Shown: positions 34,500 to 46,368, counted from the stretch's first letter. The stretch: DNA of 64,000 nt from Lolium rigidum (GCF_022539505.1 NC_061514.1:244268124-244332123); one strand, 5' to 3'. Program-made: numbers and translations. The notes: generated from the letters alone by a model not told the origin.

Positions 34500-36520
34500 T
34501 CGGTTCATTGGTGTGTGATCGTTATTCCTGAGTTGTGACATCTGCCTGTCGTTATGTGCGTCCCGCTGTCCTCGTGGCGATGTCCTTCTCGAATTGATAT
34601 TCTCCTGTTGAGTTGATTTGTTGTTTTGGTTGTGGAGATTGTAACCTACGGCGCACTGTTTCTTTTCCGCGCAAATCGTCGGGTTTTGCTGCGCTCCCTA
34701 TGAGTGGTCATCGTCCTGCTGTTCATCGTCGGATCCCTCCGCCTCGCTGCAGCAGTGCCATGTTCCTGAATGTATCGGCAGTTCGGCACTATTCTGCTTC
34801 TCGCTGATGGCAGTCGCGGCAATTGTCCGGCTGGCACGCATGGAAGGCGTGGTAGGTGGCCCTCTTGCTCGCACTCTCTGTTGGTGCTTTCAAGTCCACC
34901 TTTCAAGATGTCAATGGAGAGTACCTCTCTCTCTGTGTTCGTGGTAGTCGTGGTAGGTCTCAGAGTGATGTGCGTCGAAGGCGGGAACTTGCGTTGCTAG
35001 CCTGTTCCAACTGATGTTTGACCCGCATTGTCCTGTGCTGCCATTTCCGCTCTCCTGCGTTTTTCCGCTCATTCGTTCGCTCTGCCTACTGCTTCCTTCG
35101 TGTGTTGTCCCGAATGGTTCTCCGTTGCTTCCTTCGTGTGTTGTCCCGAATGGTTCTCTGTCTGCTGTCGTGTCCGATACGGATGCTGGCAGGCGAGACC
35201 ATGAGAGGTCCATCTATGCAAGCGTCTGGTTGGCTTCTCTGATGGCATCGTTCTTATCATTGCTGAGTTTTCTCTTCTGATGACTTGCTTTTATTGATTC
35301 AACCATACTTTCATCTCAGCCTGCGTCCATCGGCGTTGGTCTCTCTCACGTTCATATTCTCTGTTTCTTCAGTTCATTGTGGTTTCCTGTTGTTTCTTCT
35401 TAATTAATTCGCTTTTATCAGGGAATTACAGAGGCGGATTTGTCGATGTTAGGCTTTAGTCGTGTGTGAACGAATTTGGTCCTTCGGCGTCTTGCTTCTT
35501 CTGTGGATGTTTGACCTGTATGAGCATGGTTTCATGGATGCCTTTTCTGCATGCTCTATCTTGTTGGGATTTGGAACCGTTTTGTCCAACCATCTCGTGA
35601 TTGGCAGCGTGTTAATTTGCTGATTGTTTCGTCAGTTGGTCGATCGGATGGTTTTGCTGCTTCTAGCTCAAGACATGTTGCTCTTAGACCGGCTGCTCGC
35701 CCTGCTATTGCTTCGTCTGTTCTTTGACGTGGTGTTTACTTATTTCCCAATTTCTGACGACCCCTTCTTTTTCTGCCTGTATGTAGTCGATGAGTTTTCC
35801 TTTGTTCCTTCTGATTCCGCATCTTCAAAGAAAACAAGATGACGACGAAGAAAGAAGAAAGCAAGCATGCCACCACATCTCCCTTCGACCACGATGCTGA
35901 GTCCTTCAAGAACGATGGCGAGCCTTCAGTCTGTCGATCCAGGTATTGCCATCTACGATGAGAACTCCGACGCACCAAGAAGCCGAAATACTCTCATCTT
36001 ATTGTCCTACTTTTTTGCCTGCTTATTTAGCTAGGACAACCGGATATGTATCATTTAAACTCGACGAAATCTACCTTTTGTTGTATCCCGTTTAGTCTAG
36101 ACTACCTGTGAGCTAACTTGATCTGAATTGTATTGGCATTGGTCTAAGGACGCCGGAATTTCGACAAACCAATAGGGCGATACCGTCCGTCAGCTAAAAC
36201 AACACGACATTCAGTCAAGCAGGAACCAACGTGAATGCAACGAACGCACATGTGCTCATCTTCAAAGAAAACATCAAAATGACACACTTAACAAATCTCC
36301 CACCTAACAAAGGCAATGCTACGGTAATTTACGTTCTCCCATCGTTCCTGCAGCAAGTATTACCTGACACCAGTTTAAAAAATGTATTACATGACATAAC
36401 CCCATGATTTAATAATCAAATCGAAATGTATTATAGGCTTTTGTGCATAATATAAATAAATTCTCCAGAAGATATTACCAATAACATTATAGCACTGCTA
36501 CTACGGCTTACCATCTCACG
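34500..36520. other. GC-moderate sequence before the second Helitron end
   Basis: No supported gene is seen. A 36-bp unit is duplicated in tandem at 35091-35162. Several short open stretches are not joined by convincing splice sites. Confidence 0.4.
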
Positions 36521-36553
36521 GGCGCGGCGTGCCGCCGCGCCTTTGCCTCCTAG
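36521..36553 (+). other. Helitron 3' terminal hairpin and CTAG
   Basis: A perfect 9-bp GC stem with a 3-nt loop, 8 nt of spacer, then CTAG; GCCTCCTAGT is shared exactly with the element ending at 1899. Confidence 0.75.
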
Positions 36554-37909
36554 TCTATTCCTGAACATGGATGATCATTCTGTTCGTATGGCTAATAGCC
36601 TTTATCTGTCCCCGAGCATAACTATCTCTTTGGACGGACGTACTATAGTTTGCATTAGCCGATGGATTTCACTCGCATTTTTTTCGCCAAATTCTTATGC
36701 GCCAAAACTTACAACCCATTACACTAGCATCTACAAGATCTGAAACATGTAAGGTTGAGCAAACAGCCTTGTAAATTTAGTTTTGAAATCATTTAGACTA
36801 AATTTTCGTCTATTTTTTTACATGTACTCTACGTAGCAAGTTACAATCCATTACACTACTATATACATGATCTGAAACATGTAACTTCGGAAAAAACAAC
36901 ACTGTAATTTCAGGCTTGAAATGATATAAATTGGACTTTGCCTCCTTTCATCCTTTTGTTTATTGCTAATTATGGGTAGCGAATTGAACCAATGCGTATG
37001 AAACTCATTAGTTGCTTCATCTAAACGGATCATGTGATTTTTTTTCTCCCTTCCACATCTCATTTTATAACTAGACGAAAAGGTGACTTATGACGAATTG
37101 AATATCAGCCAAGTGCCCACATCTAAATGGAACATATGATTTCTTTCCCTCCATGCCACATGCCATCTTATGATCGGAAGAAAAAATTACGTATGAAAAA
37201 TTGAAAATCAGCCGAGTGTCAATTATACATTCCTTTTTTTTTGCTCGGGAGCAGGTTAAACACGAAGTTGTTAATTATTGCTTGCCCTTGAGGATGCAAG
37301 GTTCAACGATAAGTCCTGATTCTTCATAGTGTCAACTGATAGTTTTCCGAAGAATTTTTCCTTTGAATTAAGTGGGACTATACACCAATTTATGATGCTA
37401 GATGTCTAAATATAATGATGACATGCTACAGCTTCTGTCTGGACCTTTATATTTCTCAGTCGGCTGAGAACTACTCAGTTAGATGATGTCAACAACTCTC
37501 GATTGCAACTCATGTTGCAACTGATAACTAGCACGAATCACGAAACTAATCGAACGACGTGGATAATTTTTTTCAGTTAAACTCAGTTGCAACTCATATG
37601 CACGAATCACGATGCAATCAAACGATGTAGGACTTAACTGAGCACGAACTTAGTACTTAGCTAGATGAGAACTATCAAATCTCTTATATTATAGGTGAAT
37701 GGCTCAAAAGAGATCATATTCAAACATCTCTTTTGAGTTTGAAATGGTGGATTATTTGCAAGGTCGTTCTCGAGAAACATTAGACATCAAACTTGATTTT
37801 CAGTACATATATAATTTCATCCCTTGCGGTCGCTAAGCAAAACAATATAAGAATGGAAATTTGGGGGGAAACAAACAACAACGGTCTTATTATGGAAAAG
37901 AAACAAAGT
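36554..37909. other. Intergenic, AT-rich with diverged duplications
   Basis: A unit of about 140 bp containing CATTACACTA and GATCTGAAACATGTAA occurs twice (about 36710-36780 and 36845-36920). Another of about 112 bp with CATCTAAACGGATCATGTGA occurs near 37017 and 37128. 37480-37640 holds GTTGCAACTCAT repeats. No gene is seen. Confidence 0.5.
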
Positions 37910-38998
37910 TTAGCGTTCATATATTGTTTTTATTTCATACAAGAATCGAGCACTGCGTTGAAATACAAGAATTAAGACTTTGGTTCGTATAATGAAGCTT
38001 CTCAAACGCGGCCACCGCCACCACCTCCACCGAATCCACCACCGCCGCCGGCACCTCCTCCAACGACCACCACCGGCACCAGCGCCTGCCCCAAAACCAC
38101 CGCCATGTCCGCCACCTACTCCTGCACCGCCACCGCCGCCAAAGCCTCCGCCTCCACCAAATCCGCCACCTCCGCCGACGCCACCACCGGCTCCACCACC
38201 TGCACCGGCACCTCCTCCAAAACCTCCACCATGACCACCTCCAAGCCCGCCACCACTTCCTCCTCCCAGACCGCCGCCGCCGCCGGCTCCACCACCTGCA
38301 CCAGCACCTCCTCCAAAACCTCCACCATGACCACCTCCAAGCCCGCCACCACTTCCTCCTCCCAGACCGCCGCCGCCACCAAATCCTCCTCCGCCACCAG
38401 CTCCACCGCCGGCACCACCACCTGCTCCTGCCCCACCACCGAAGCCACCACCAGCACCATGCCCACCTCCGAGACCTCCACCGGCACCGCCGCCGCCACC
38501 AAATCCGCCTCCACCACCAGCTCCACCGCCCGCACCACCACCTGCACCACCGCCAGCTCCAAAGCCGCCACCATGTCCGGCGCCACCGCCTAGCCCACCT
38601 CCACCTCCGAGCCCACCACCGGCTCCTCCTCCAGCTCCCGCCCCACCACCGAAACCACCGCCATGGCCACCTCCGAGACCTCCCCCGGCACCACCTCCTC
38701 CACCGAACCCTCCTCCTCCTCCAAGTCCACCACCGGAACCTCCGCCCGCTCCACCTCCAGCTCCAAAACCACCGCCCTTTCCTCCACCAAGACCACCTCC
38801 ACCACCCAAGCCACCTCCTCCGCCACCACCAAAACCACCGCCTCCACCTAGGCCGCCGCCGCGGCAGCGACCGTGGCGACAGCCACGATCACGGCCAAAG
38901 GGGCCACGGCCAAATCCGGCGAGAGCCACAGAGCTGAGCTGCGTGGCAATGCCGAGCAGGAGGAGGAGCAACACGGTGCGCCTGGTAGTGGTAGCCAT
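37910..38998 (-). CDS. Glycine-rich cell-wall-type structural protein with a C-terminal frameshift
   Basis: From the ATG at 38998 this reads 362 codons. Residues 1-27 are a clear signal peptide (basic MATTTRR, then a Leu-rich core, then ALA before GFG). A short Arg/Cys segment (GCRHGRC) precedes about 290 residues of GGX repeats (GGGFGGG, GGLGGG, GAGAGGG, GGHGGG), as in secreted glycine-rich wall proteins that strengthen cell walls. A 96-bp (32-residue) unit is repeated nearly perfectly around 38190-38380. Near 38065 one extra base shifts the frame out of the Gly-rich pattern; the Gly-rich frame itself would stop at 38002-38004, while the present frame runs on with an unrelated tail to 37910. 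A TATA box lies 44 bp upstream. No intron is visible. Confidence 0.8.
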   Translation of the reverse strand: MATTTRRTVLLLLLLGIATQLSSVALAGFGRGPFGRDRGCRHGRCRGGGLGGGGGFGGGGGGGLGGGGGLGGGKGGGFGAGGGAGGGSGGGLGGGGGFGGGGGAGGGLGGGHGGGFGGGAGAGGGAGGGLGGGGGLGGGAGHGGGFGAGGGAGGGAGGGAGGGGGFGGGGGAGGGLGGGHGAGGGFGGGAGAGGGAGGGAGGGGGFGGGGGLGGGSGGGLGGGHGGGFGGGAGAGGGAGGGGGLGGGSGGGLGGGHGGGFGGGAGAGGGAGGGVGGGGGFGGGGGFGGGGGAGVGGGHGGGFGAGAGAGGGRWRRCRRRWWIRWRWWRWPRLRSFIIRTKVLILVFQRSARFLYEIKTIYER

Positions 38999-39041
38999 GG
39001 TCGCTCGTCGGGATGGTTCTTGTAGCCCTGCTCCGCGCTGG

Positions 39042-39049
39042 TATTTATA
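39042..39049 (-). promoter_or_regulatory. TATA box of the glycine-rich protein gene
   Basis: On the minus strand it reads TATAAATA, about 44 bp before the ATG, so the leader would be only some 15-20 nt. Confidence 0.7.
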
Positions 39050-41039
39050 GGAACCAGAGAGATCGTGCGTCGGTGGTGCATGCATGGTGCATAGATTACG
39101 GAATGCAGGGGGCAAGGTGGTCGTGGTTTCATGTGGCCGGCATGCTCTCGCTAGCAGGTGGTTGGCGGATGGAGCGAACGGTGCATTGAAGAGCTGCCGC
39201 GTCGCCCAGTGGTTGAGAAGATGGGAGTAGACTGAGTGGAAAGTCAAACTAGCTGCCAGAGGATAAGCATGCATGAACATCAAGTGAGGTATAGACTGTA
39301 GCCCGTTTGCTCCCATACTTGTGCATGTGAGTGGCCAAGTAAAGTCGGCGTCGGCGTGTTCACCCTCGCAGCTCACTGATCAGTGCCAGTCTGTGAGGAC
39401 TGAGGATTCAAGAAGGGATGGGGGTTGCAGGCAGATATGCGCACACATATGGCGAGTGCCGAACTTACGATCGACACCGGCGTCGGCGTGTATGTAAAAA
39501 TTGTTTCCATCGCCATTCGCCAAGTGCTTCTGATGGAGTTAAATAACTATATAGCGAGATGTGCCGAGAGTTTTACAAGGGAGCATTAGTTTTAGCGAGA
39601 TTTATGGCAAATGAGACTATATCATCTCCTGCAGCCATATGTTCTCTGTATCGCCTGTTGTGTGAGCGCGACGGGATGTTCCGTGCATGTTTTAATCAGA
39701 ATTTCATCTGGTGCATTCAAATTCGTGTGTGTCATCAAGCTTTTGTAAGCTGCAGGTAACGAAACGCATAGAATCAGAGCTAAACCGTGCACCGGAGGCC
39801 CCGGCAGAAAGTCACGTCTGTCGCACTGTCATGTCAACATAGAGCTAACCTATCCACCTAGTAGTTACTAGCTGCACATCACCCTTGAACTACTTTGCAG
39901 TTGGACAAATTATGGCCACCATCGTGCTATGTATTAATGATTTAAGATACGCTTAGTGGTTACAGTTGGAGTGTGCGAAATACAAAATATCCGTGACTTA
40001 ATTCACAAAGTACTATGTAAGAAAATAGCAAGGAAAAAACTATGATTCAAACACTTATTTGCACACTAACTCTAATCATATCGAAATTAAAATAGTACAT
40101 TGTAAAGAGGATTATCCATTATGTGAATTTGACTACGCTATTGTTCAGAAGAAAACACTACATTTCAGCAGCTTGCAAATTCCGTCCATATCTCAGTTCA
40201 CATCTTAATCATCCAAGAATGAACATATATAATTTATTGAGAAAACATGTGCTCATATTGTATGAGTATATGCAAACGTTCAAGACGCCAGGCATCCTGA
40301 TCTTTCAAATAGTTGGCACTGATATTATTCCCGCATCCATCTCTCCCAATATGTGAATGACCCTAGGGTACTGGTTCTAGTGACGCTTTCCAACCCGCTT
40401 ACATTATCTATGATCTGAGTTCATCTGCAATATTTAGACAATGATGACATGACTAAATCATAGGATCCTGAACAAATAAGAGTCGATTTTTATTTTTCAG
40501 ATTCATGAAATTATTATTGCATAATGAAGGATGGGAAGTGAATTTTTATAGCATCTTCTGGTAAAATTAATTGACCATTGGTCTTGGAAATTCCACACAA
40601 TCTTGAACCTTCAAGCTGCGAGACACCCTGCACCTGAAGATGAACTGCCGCAGGACCTCGGCCAACTGATAAAAAAAAAAAAAGAGAATGCACATGCAGT
40701 AAGCTCTATCTGTTTGTTAATATCTAGCAAATCTGCCACAACAAAATATTGATCATAGTTCTATACCATGAGGCAATTCTTTTGGAAAACTCTCATGGTA
40801 GATAAAATAGAAATGAGAAAGATACAGATAGAAAGATCTAAGTCCAAGATGACACTTACAGGCAATTGTCACGTGCATAGCTCCGTCTCCCTGCGCTCAC
40901 AAAGGAAGGGCATGCAACATTAGCTTTGGAATCTGATTTAGAATATAGATTATTTAACCTTAAGATGGTACCTTCCAAGGAGGAACAAAGTTGTGTATTA
41001 GTTGAACTGAAGCAGGATTTCGTGGGTCCACCAAATACA
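39050..41039. other. Intergenic region
   Basis: The part next to 39050 is the presumed promoter of the glycine-rich gene. Further on I see only AT-rich sequence, an A-run at about 40671-40684, and no coding region I can support. Confidence 0.5.
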
Positions 41040-41217
41040 GCGGAAGTTTCCCTAGGGCGATCGGGAGGCGATCGCGTCTAAGCTAGGGTTTTCTCTTGAG
41101 GGTGGCTGGTTTCCGACGGCGGGGATCGATCTCAACGGCGAGGTTGCGTCTCCGAAGGCTGGTGAGGGTGTGCTCGCTCCTGCGCTAGTCGGGAAGCGGG
41201 TTTGGGTGTAAGTTCCA

Positions 41218-42134
41218 TGGCGTCTCCGGCTCGTTCACCATCTCAGATCGGTGGGCGTCCCAGGGCACCATCGTGGTCGCCGGTGAAGTCGTCTGCAGAT
41301 GATCTGACATCAGGTCTCTCTGCGAAACTAGGCGATCTTCTGTTGACGGAGAAAGAAGCCACTGGGCTGGTAATCGGGGGAGTTGGTGATGAAGCTTTTC
41401 CGCGGCCGAGATGGGCTGTTGTGGGTAAGGTGTGCTCTCCTCGTAAACTGATCATGAGTGCGTTCGAAAGAGCGATGCAAAGGGCGTGGGGGCTACACAG
41501 ACCTGCTCACTTCAGGGACATTTGCGACAATAGATTCGTTATCCGGTTTTCCTCTGAAGGGGATTGGAACCATGTATTGCGGAATGGTCCATGGCAATTT
41601 GATTTCAATGTGGTGCTCCTGAAGGTTTTTGATGGAGCTATCAGACCATCCGATATGGTTTTTGATTCGTTGGAGATATGGGTAAGGGTTTTGGATTTAC
41701 CCATGGATATGATGAACAAGGTGATTGGGAAGCGGATTGGAGGATGGGTCGGTAAATTCATATCAGCAGATGTGGATGAGGAAGGGATGGCATGGGGGGA
41801 AGAGCTGAGAATAAGAGTCGAGATACGAGTTGATCAGCCGTTGCCCCGGGGAGTCACTCTAAGAGAATCTGCAGAGGATACGGGAGGAAAATGGTTCGAG
41901 TTGCAATATGAGAAAGTCCCGCACTTTTGTTTTGATTGTGGCTGTTTAGTCCACCCGGATGATAAATGTTCAGCTGAAGAGGCAGGATCAAACCGGTGGG
42001 GAGAATGGCTCCGAGCTCCTCCAAAGAAAAGTTATAAACCACCTCCGCCTGCCCGTCCGTCTTTTTCTTTAAGCAGCTTTAATAGCAGATCTTCTGATTC
42101 GGATATGAGAGGCAGGGGGAGCTTTTGTTCGTGA
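41218..42134 (+). pseudogene. LINE ORF1, DUF4283 and CCHC knuckle protein
   Basis: From the ATG at 41218 the reading is about 305 codons. Residues 50-190 fit the DUF4283 region of plant LINE ORF1 (GLVIGGVGDEAFPRP, FVIRFSSEGDWNHVL, GPWQFDFNVVLL). The zinc knuckle is CFDCGCLVHPDDKC, a clean CX2CX4HX4C near residue 240, and would bind the LINE RNA in the ribonucleoprotein. The frame stops at 42134, and the C-terminal part seems to continue in another frame at 42154-42537 (Arg/Glu-rich), so a one-base shift near 42130-42150 breaks it. Confidence 0.8.
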
Positions 42135-42153
42135 CTTGCCCCCAAGGTGAAGT

Positions 42154-42537
42154 ATGCACCAAGATTTCTCTTACTCTAGCTCTTCCCGCACTGGCGGGAA
42201 TGAGGCAAGGAAGGGTGATGGGGAGGTCACAAGTCCGGAGAAGCGCCAGAGGGAAAGAGCGGAAGAAACTGGTTATGGTAAAGAGCCGGTGGATCAAGCG
42301 CCTCGAAGGAATAGGATTGGAACGTATGTTAGAAAGCAAAGAGTGTTGGACCAGACGAACACGGATATGCTGCCACAAGTACCACTGGGTACTTGGACTA
42401 GGAAGAGAGGTCTGAAGCAGGTCTGGATGCCAGTTCCAGTGCAGGTCGTGGGGGAAGAGAGTTCGGCGGAAAAGATACAGCGAACAAACTCTGTCTTTGA
42501 TCGTTTGGAAGATCCAGCGGCGGCTACTGCGACGTAG
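42154..42537 (+). pseudogene. LINE ORF1 C-terminal part, shifted frame
   Basis: These 127 charged, low-complexity codons end in DRLEDPAAATAT before the ORF2 ATG at 42552. They are likely the tail of ORF1 in a shifted frame; there is no recognised domain. Confidence 0.5.
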
Positions 42538-42551
42538 GGCCGCCGGTCGCA

Positions 42552-43424
42552 ATGAATATCTTATGCCTTAACTGTCGCGGACTAGGGTTGGACGCGGCGG
42601 TAGGCGAACTCCGAGACCTGTGTAGGTCATACAACCCGGCTGTGGTTTTCCTGAGTGAGACTAAGAATAATGCTAGAGACATGGACAGAATAAAATGGAG
42701 TTTCGGTTACTCAAATGGAGTTGCTGTGGACTGCTGCGGCAAAAGTGGTGGGCTGGCTCTATGGTGGCGTAATGATGTGGAGGTTTCGACGAGGCCATGG
42801 TGCCAGTACTATATCGATGCCAAGATTACCTTCGACAACAAAACCTGGAGATTCACTGGAATCTATGGGGAACCAAGGAAGGAGCTACGGCATAGAACTT
42901 GGGAGGCGTTGAGATACTTAAATAGCCAAGACAATCTCCCTTGGCTGTGTGCTGGTGATTTTAATGAAATTCTGAAGCAGGAAGATCAGTTGGGGGGTAA
43001 TCGGCAAAGTGAGAGCCAGATGGATGATTTTAGAGAATGCTTGGCGGTGTGTGGGCTCACTGACCTGGGGTATTCAGGCTATGATTACACTTGGAGTAAT
43101 AGGAGGGATGGTGCTGATAACATTCACGTGAGGCTTGATAGGGGTACATCGACAGCGGCGTTCCTATCAATGTTTCCGATGTCCCAAGTGGAGCATGTGA
43201 TCACGGAAGAATCCGACCATCTGGCTCTGTTAATTAAAGTACAGGATGAGCTCCCGGGCAGACTTCCTCTGTCTTCACGTAGCTTTCAGTTCGAGGAAAT
43301 GTGGTGCAAGCACGACAGCTATGATACTATGGTGCAAGAGGCATGTGAGGCGACGGGGTCCGGGGACCAAGGTATTCACGGCCTGTGGAATAAATTGAGG
43401 AGTGTCTCTGTGCAGATGAAATGA
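42552..43424 (+). pseudogene. LINE ORF2: apurinic endonuclease domain
   Basis: The 290-codon open reading starts MNILCLNCRGLG, a classical plant LINE endonuclease start. Catalytic landmarks of the exo-endo-phosphatase fold follow in order: NCRG (Asn), LSETK (Glu), FTGIYGEP (Tyr), AGDFNEIL (Asp and Asn) and SDHLAL (Asp-His). It nicks target DNA for target-primed reverse transcription. A TGA at 43422 interrupts a frame that is otherwise open into the next segment (43470). Confidence 0.85.
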
Positions 43425-43469
43425 TGGAGCTTCGAGACTTTTGGCTCAGTCAGAGCCGAGATAAAGAGG

Positions 43470-44153
43470 TTGAAGGCTAAGTTGGAGGATGCTCGGGTTG
43501 CTGAACGGGTGTATGGTTCCTCACTGGAGGTCAGACAAATTGAAGGCAAATTGCATGAGGTGTATGAAAAGGAGGAAATCATGTACAGGCAGCGTTCCAG
43601 GCAGGAATGGCTCAAGGCGGGAGACCGGAATACAAAAATAAATTTAAAACAGAGCATTGCATAGGAAAAGGAAAATACTGTGAAGAAGTTGAGAAGAGCA
43701 GATGGGTCTCTTTGTCAAACGACAGAGGAGATGGGGTCTATGGCACGGGCCTTTTACTCCACCATCTATTCATCGGAGGGCTCCAACAATAGTGAAGAGG
43801 TCCTAGACCTGATTGCGTCATCTGTTACAACGGATATGAATCAGCCGTTGACAGCAAGAATATCTGATGTCGAAATTGAAGAGGCTCTTTTCCAGATGGG
43901 GCCAACAAAAGCCCTTGGCCCGGATGGACTCCCTGCCCTCTTCTATCAACGTCACTGGACGTTGTTAAAGGAACATATCTGTAATGTTGTCCGGGAATTC
44001 CTGGCGGGTCGAGGATGCCCTGAAGATTTCAATGATACTATTCTTGTTCTAATCCCAAAAGTAAACTCACCGGAGTTGCTTCACAGTTTCGTCCTATTAG
44101 TCTGTGTAATGTGTTGTATAAGATCGCGTCCAAGGTTGTGGCGAATCGTTTGA
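43470..44153 (+). pseudogene. LINE ORF2: linker and start of reverse transcriptase
   Basis: These two open stretches share one frame with the endonuclease and are separated by a stop at 43662-43664. The local sequence there looks shifted and shifted back. Coiled-coil-like sequence (KAKLEDARVAERVY) is followed by SRQEWLKAGDRNTK and then the RT start ALGPDGLPALFYQRHW and TILVLIPKV. Past about 44075 the frame is wrong and ends at 44153. Confidence 0.75.
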
Positions 44154-44205
44154 AGAAGATTTTGCCAATCCTGATCTCGGAGGAGCAGAGTGCTTTTGTC
44201 CCCAG

Positions 44206-44676
44206 GTGGCTCATTACGGACAATGTGATAGATTCTCGGTAAAGCTGAATGGTGCAATCTCCGAGCGTTTCTCGCCATCCAGGGGACTGCGGCAAGGCGA
44301 TCCACTATCTCCCTACTTGTTCTTGTTTTGCGTGGAGGGTTTCTCTTCTTTGTTACGACAAGCGCATGCCCAGAAAGATCTAGCGGGGGTTACCTTTGGC
44401 AAAGAAGGTCCGACCATTACGCATTTGTTGTTTGCGGACGACAGCATCGCGTTTATGGAAGCTAGCCAGGGTAGTATGGTGGCGTTAAGGGAGCTGTTGA
44501 GTAAGTATGAAGTTTGTTCTGGACAAAAGGTGAACTACCAGAAGTCGTCTATATATTTTGGGAAAGGCTGCAACGAGATAGCTCGTGCGGACCTAAAATC
44601 TATAATTGGTATCACTTGTGAGGCCTTGTCTGAGAAGTATCTGGGGCTCCCCACTGTCGTGGGTCGATCAAAATGA
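44206..44676 (+). pseudogene. LINE ORF2: reverse transcriptase palm
   Basis: This stretch of 156 codons contains [15 protein letters not shown] and [11 protein letters not shown], the FADD catalytic motif of LINE reverse transcriptase, then [13 protein letters not shown]. It follows the [12 protein letters not shown] region directly, so about 80 codons usually found between them appear to be deleted. It is in a different frame from the previous segment. Confidence 0.8.
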
Positions 44677-44841
44677 GGAGCTTTCAAATCCCTCACCGAC
44701 CGTTCGAGAGGAAAGGTCGGAGGTTGGAAGGGTCAAGGATTATCGAAGGCGGGAAGAGAAGTTCTTGTCAAGTCTGTGTTACAGGCTGTCCCTACATATG
44801 CTATGGGCTGCTTTTAGCTAACAAAGGGTCAATGCCACCAA

Positions 44842-45498
44842 ATGTCTTCGATTTCATCCAGGTTTTGGTGGGGTGCGGCAAATGGCAAGCGCAAGGTACA
44901 TTGGGTGAGCTGGCAGCACATGTGTGAAGCAAAGAAGAACAGGGGCATGGGGTTCCAGGATTTTGAGGATTTTAACCAAGCCCTCTTGGCGAAGCAGGCT
45001 TGGAGAGTAGTCACCAATCCTAGCTCTCTCTGTGCCAGGGTACTGCGAGCACGCTATTTTAAGGACGGAGACTTTCTGACGGCCAAGTGCCCAAAGCGTG
45101 CGTCGCAGACATGGAGGAGCATTTTGTATGGTCGTGATTTGTTGAAGGAAGGCTTGGTGTGGAGGATCGGTGATGGACAAAGTGTGAAGGTTTGGGAGGA
45201 TAAGTGGATCCCTCGTGATTCATCAAAGACACCTCTTGGTCATCACCCAGATGAGCATGTGGAGAGGGTCTGCGAATTTTTACTGCCAGAGGGAGGAGGC
45301 TGGAATGAGAAGTTGAGAGGGGTTTTGTTCGATGTGGATGTAGAAGACATTCTGAAAATTCCCATAGGTAGAGCTGGAACTTGTGACTATCTCGCTTGGA
45401 ATTACACCAAAAAGGGGCTTTTTTTCTGTCAAATCAGCATACCATCTCAAAACCTATCTGAAGCTACTCCAAGCAGGCAAACCTGGCACGTCGAGTAG
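44842..45498 (+). pseudogene. LINE ORF2: region after RT
   Basis: The order is FWWGAANGKRKVHWVSW, then KNRGMGFQDFEDFNQALLAKQAWR, ILYGRDLLKEGLVWRIGDG and VKVWEDKWIP, the conserved connection region of plant LINEs before zf-RVT. After about 45420 a one-base shift leads into the SAYHLKTY frame (45383-45550). The reading is then lost at the CACTA insertion. Confidence 0.75.
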
Positions 45499-45552
45499 CT
45501 GCGATGAACATAAAGGATGGCTCTCCCTTTGGGCGGCTGATGTACCAAACAA

Positions 45553-46268
45553 CACTACAAGAAAAGTTGCCATGGCCGACGAAGTTGAAGTCGCGCCGTG
45601 GTTGCTGGTGTACCATGGCCGACGATTTTTGGTCCCTCCGTGGTGCATGTCAAAACTTTTTTTTTCTCGTTTTTGAGGCCACCTAGCCCGACGAAAGCGG
45701 CCAAAACGTCGCGTATGGTAGCCCGGGACGTGGTGCATCTCGAAATCTCGGGTTCGCCGGCCGAGTCAACGTAAATCCGCACCGCCGAGGGATGTAGGGC
45801 CCGGATGGCAGCCTCTCTGGCATTGTTTTTTTTCTCGATCGCGCCATCTCGTTCAACGTTCTCCGATCGAGCCGTTTACGATGCAGGATCATGGGTCCCG
45901 CATGTCATCCTCTATGAACCAAAATTCTTTCTATTCTTGGATTTTTTTTGACCCCCGATTTCGGCTACTTCCTTTTTCTTTTGATCCCTTGCCGCCTTGG
46001 AAACGTTGAGACCGCCGTCGCTAAATGGGACCCGCATGTCATCCTCTATGTACTATAAAACTTTCTTTTCTTGAATTATTTTTGGCACCTCATATTTGGT
46101 CACTTACCTTTTTCTTTCGATCCCCCGCCGCCTCTCAAACGGTGATACCGCCGTCGCTAAATGGGACCCGCATGTCATCCTCTATGTACTATAAAACTTT
46201 CTTTTCTTGGAGTTTTTTTTGGCACCTCAAATTTGGTCACTTGCCTTTTTCTTTCGATCCCCTGCCGC
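45553..46268 (+). mobile_element. CACTA transposon, left part, up to the gap
   Basis: It starts CACTACAAGAAAAGTTGCC at 45553, the standard Triticeae CACTA terminus, directly inside LINE coding sequence (left flank CAA is the candidate 3-bp duplication). Subterminal repeats follow: GACCCGCATGTCATCCTCTA occurs at about 45895, 46028 and 46164, the last two copies with a period of 136 bp. No right TAGTG end was found in this window. Confidence 0.8.
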
Positions 46269-46368
46269 NNNNNNNNNNNNNNNNNNNNNNNNNNNNNNNN
46301 NNNNNNNNNNNNNNNNNNNNNNNNNNNNNNNNNNNNNNNNNNNNNNNNNNNNNNNNNNNNNNNNNNNN
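46269..46368. other. Assembly gap (100 N)
   Basis: It lies within the tandem 136-bp repeats of the CACTA element, a likely cause of the break. Confidence 0.95.

Larger units (their letters stand above)
31716..36553 (+). mobile_element. Helitron-like region ending at a 3' terminus; 5' end not found
   Basis: The right end is a perfect 9-bp stem (36521-36529 with 36533-36541, loop TGC), 8 nt, CTAG at 36550-36553 and T at 36554. The region upstream carries GC-rich, gene-like sequence and a small spliced gene (32819-34499). The left boundary given here is a placeholder: I could not identify the TC start. Confidence 0.5.
41040..45549 (+). mobile_element. LINE retrotransposon (plant L1 type), decayed, 3' end lost to a CACTA insertion
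   Basis: The 5' leader is GC-rich and contains the CTAGGGTTTTCTC-type start found in plant LINEs. ORF1 (DUF4283 and zinc knuckle) is followed by ORF2 with endonuclease, reverse transcriptase and part of the C-terminal region, then broken at 45550 by a CACTA terminus. There are several frame breaks and a deletion in RT. The exact 5' boundary is uncertain. Confidence 0.8.

Noticed and set aside
38105..38593. Long plus-strand Ser/Thr-rich open frame
   Set aside because: It is the antisense shadow of the glycine-rich gene: GGX codons read backward give open frames in several registers. The minus strand has the signal peptide and TATA box.
42125..42415. Overlapping open frame at the end of LINE ORF1
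   Set aside because: The frame at 42154-42537 has the better continuation to the ORF2 start; this one is an alternate register.
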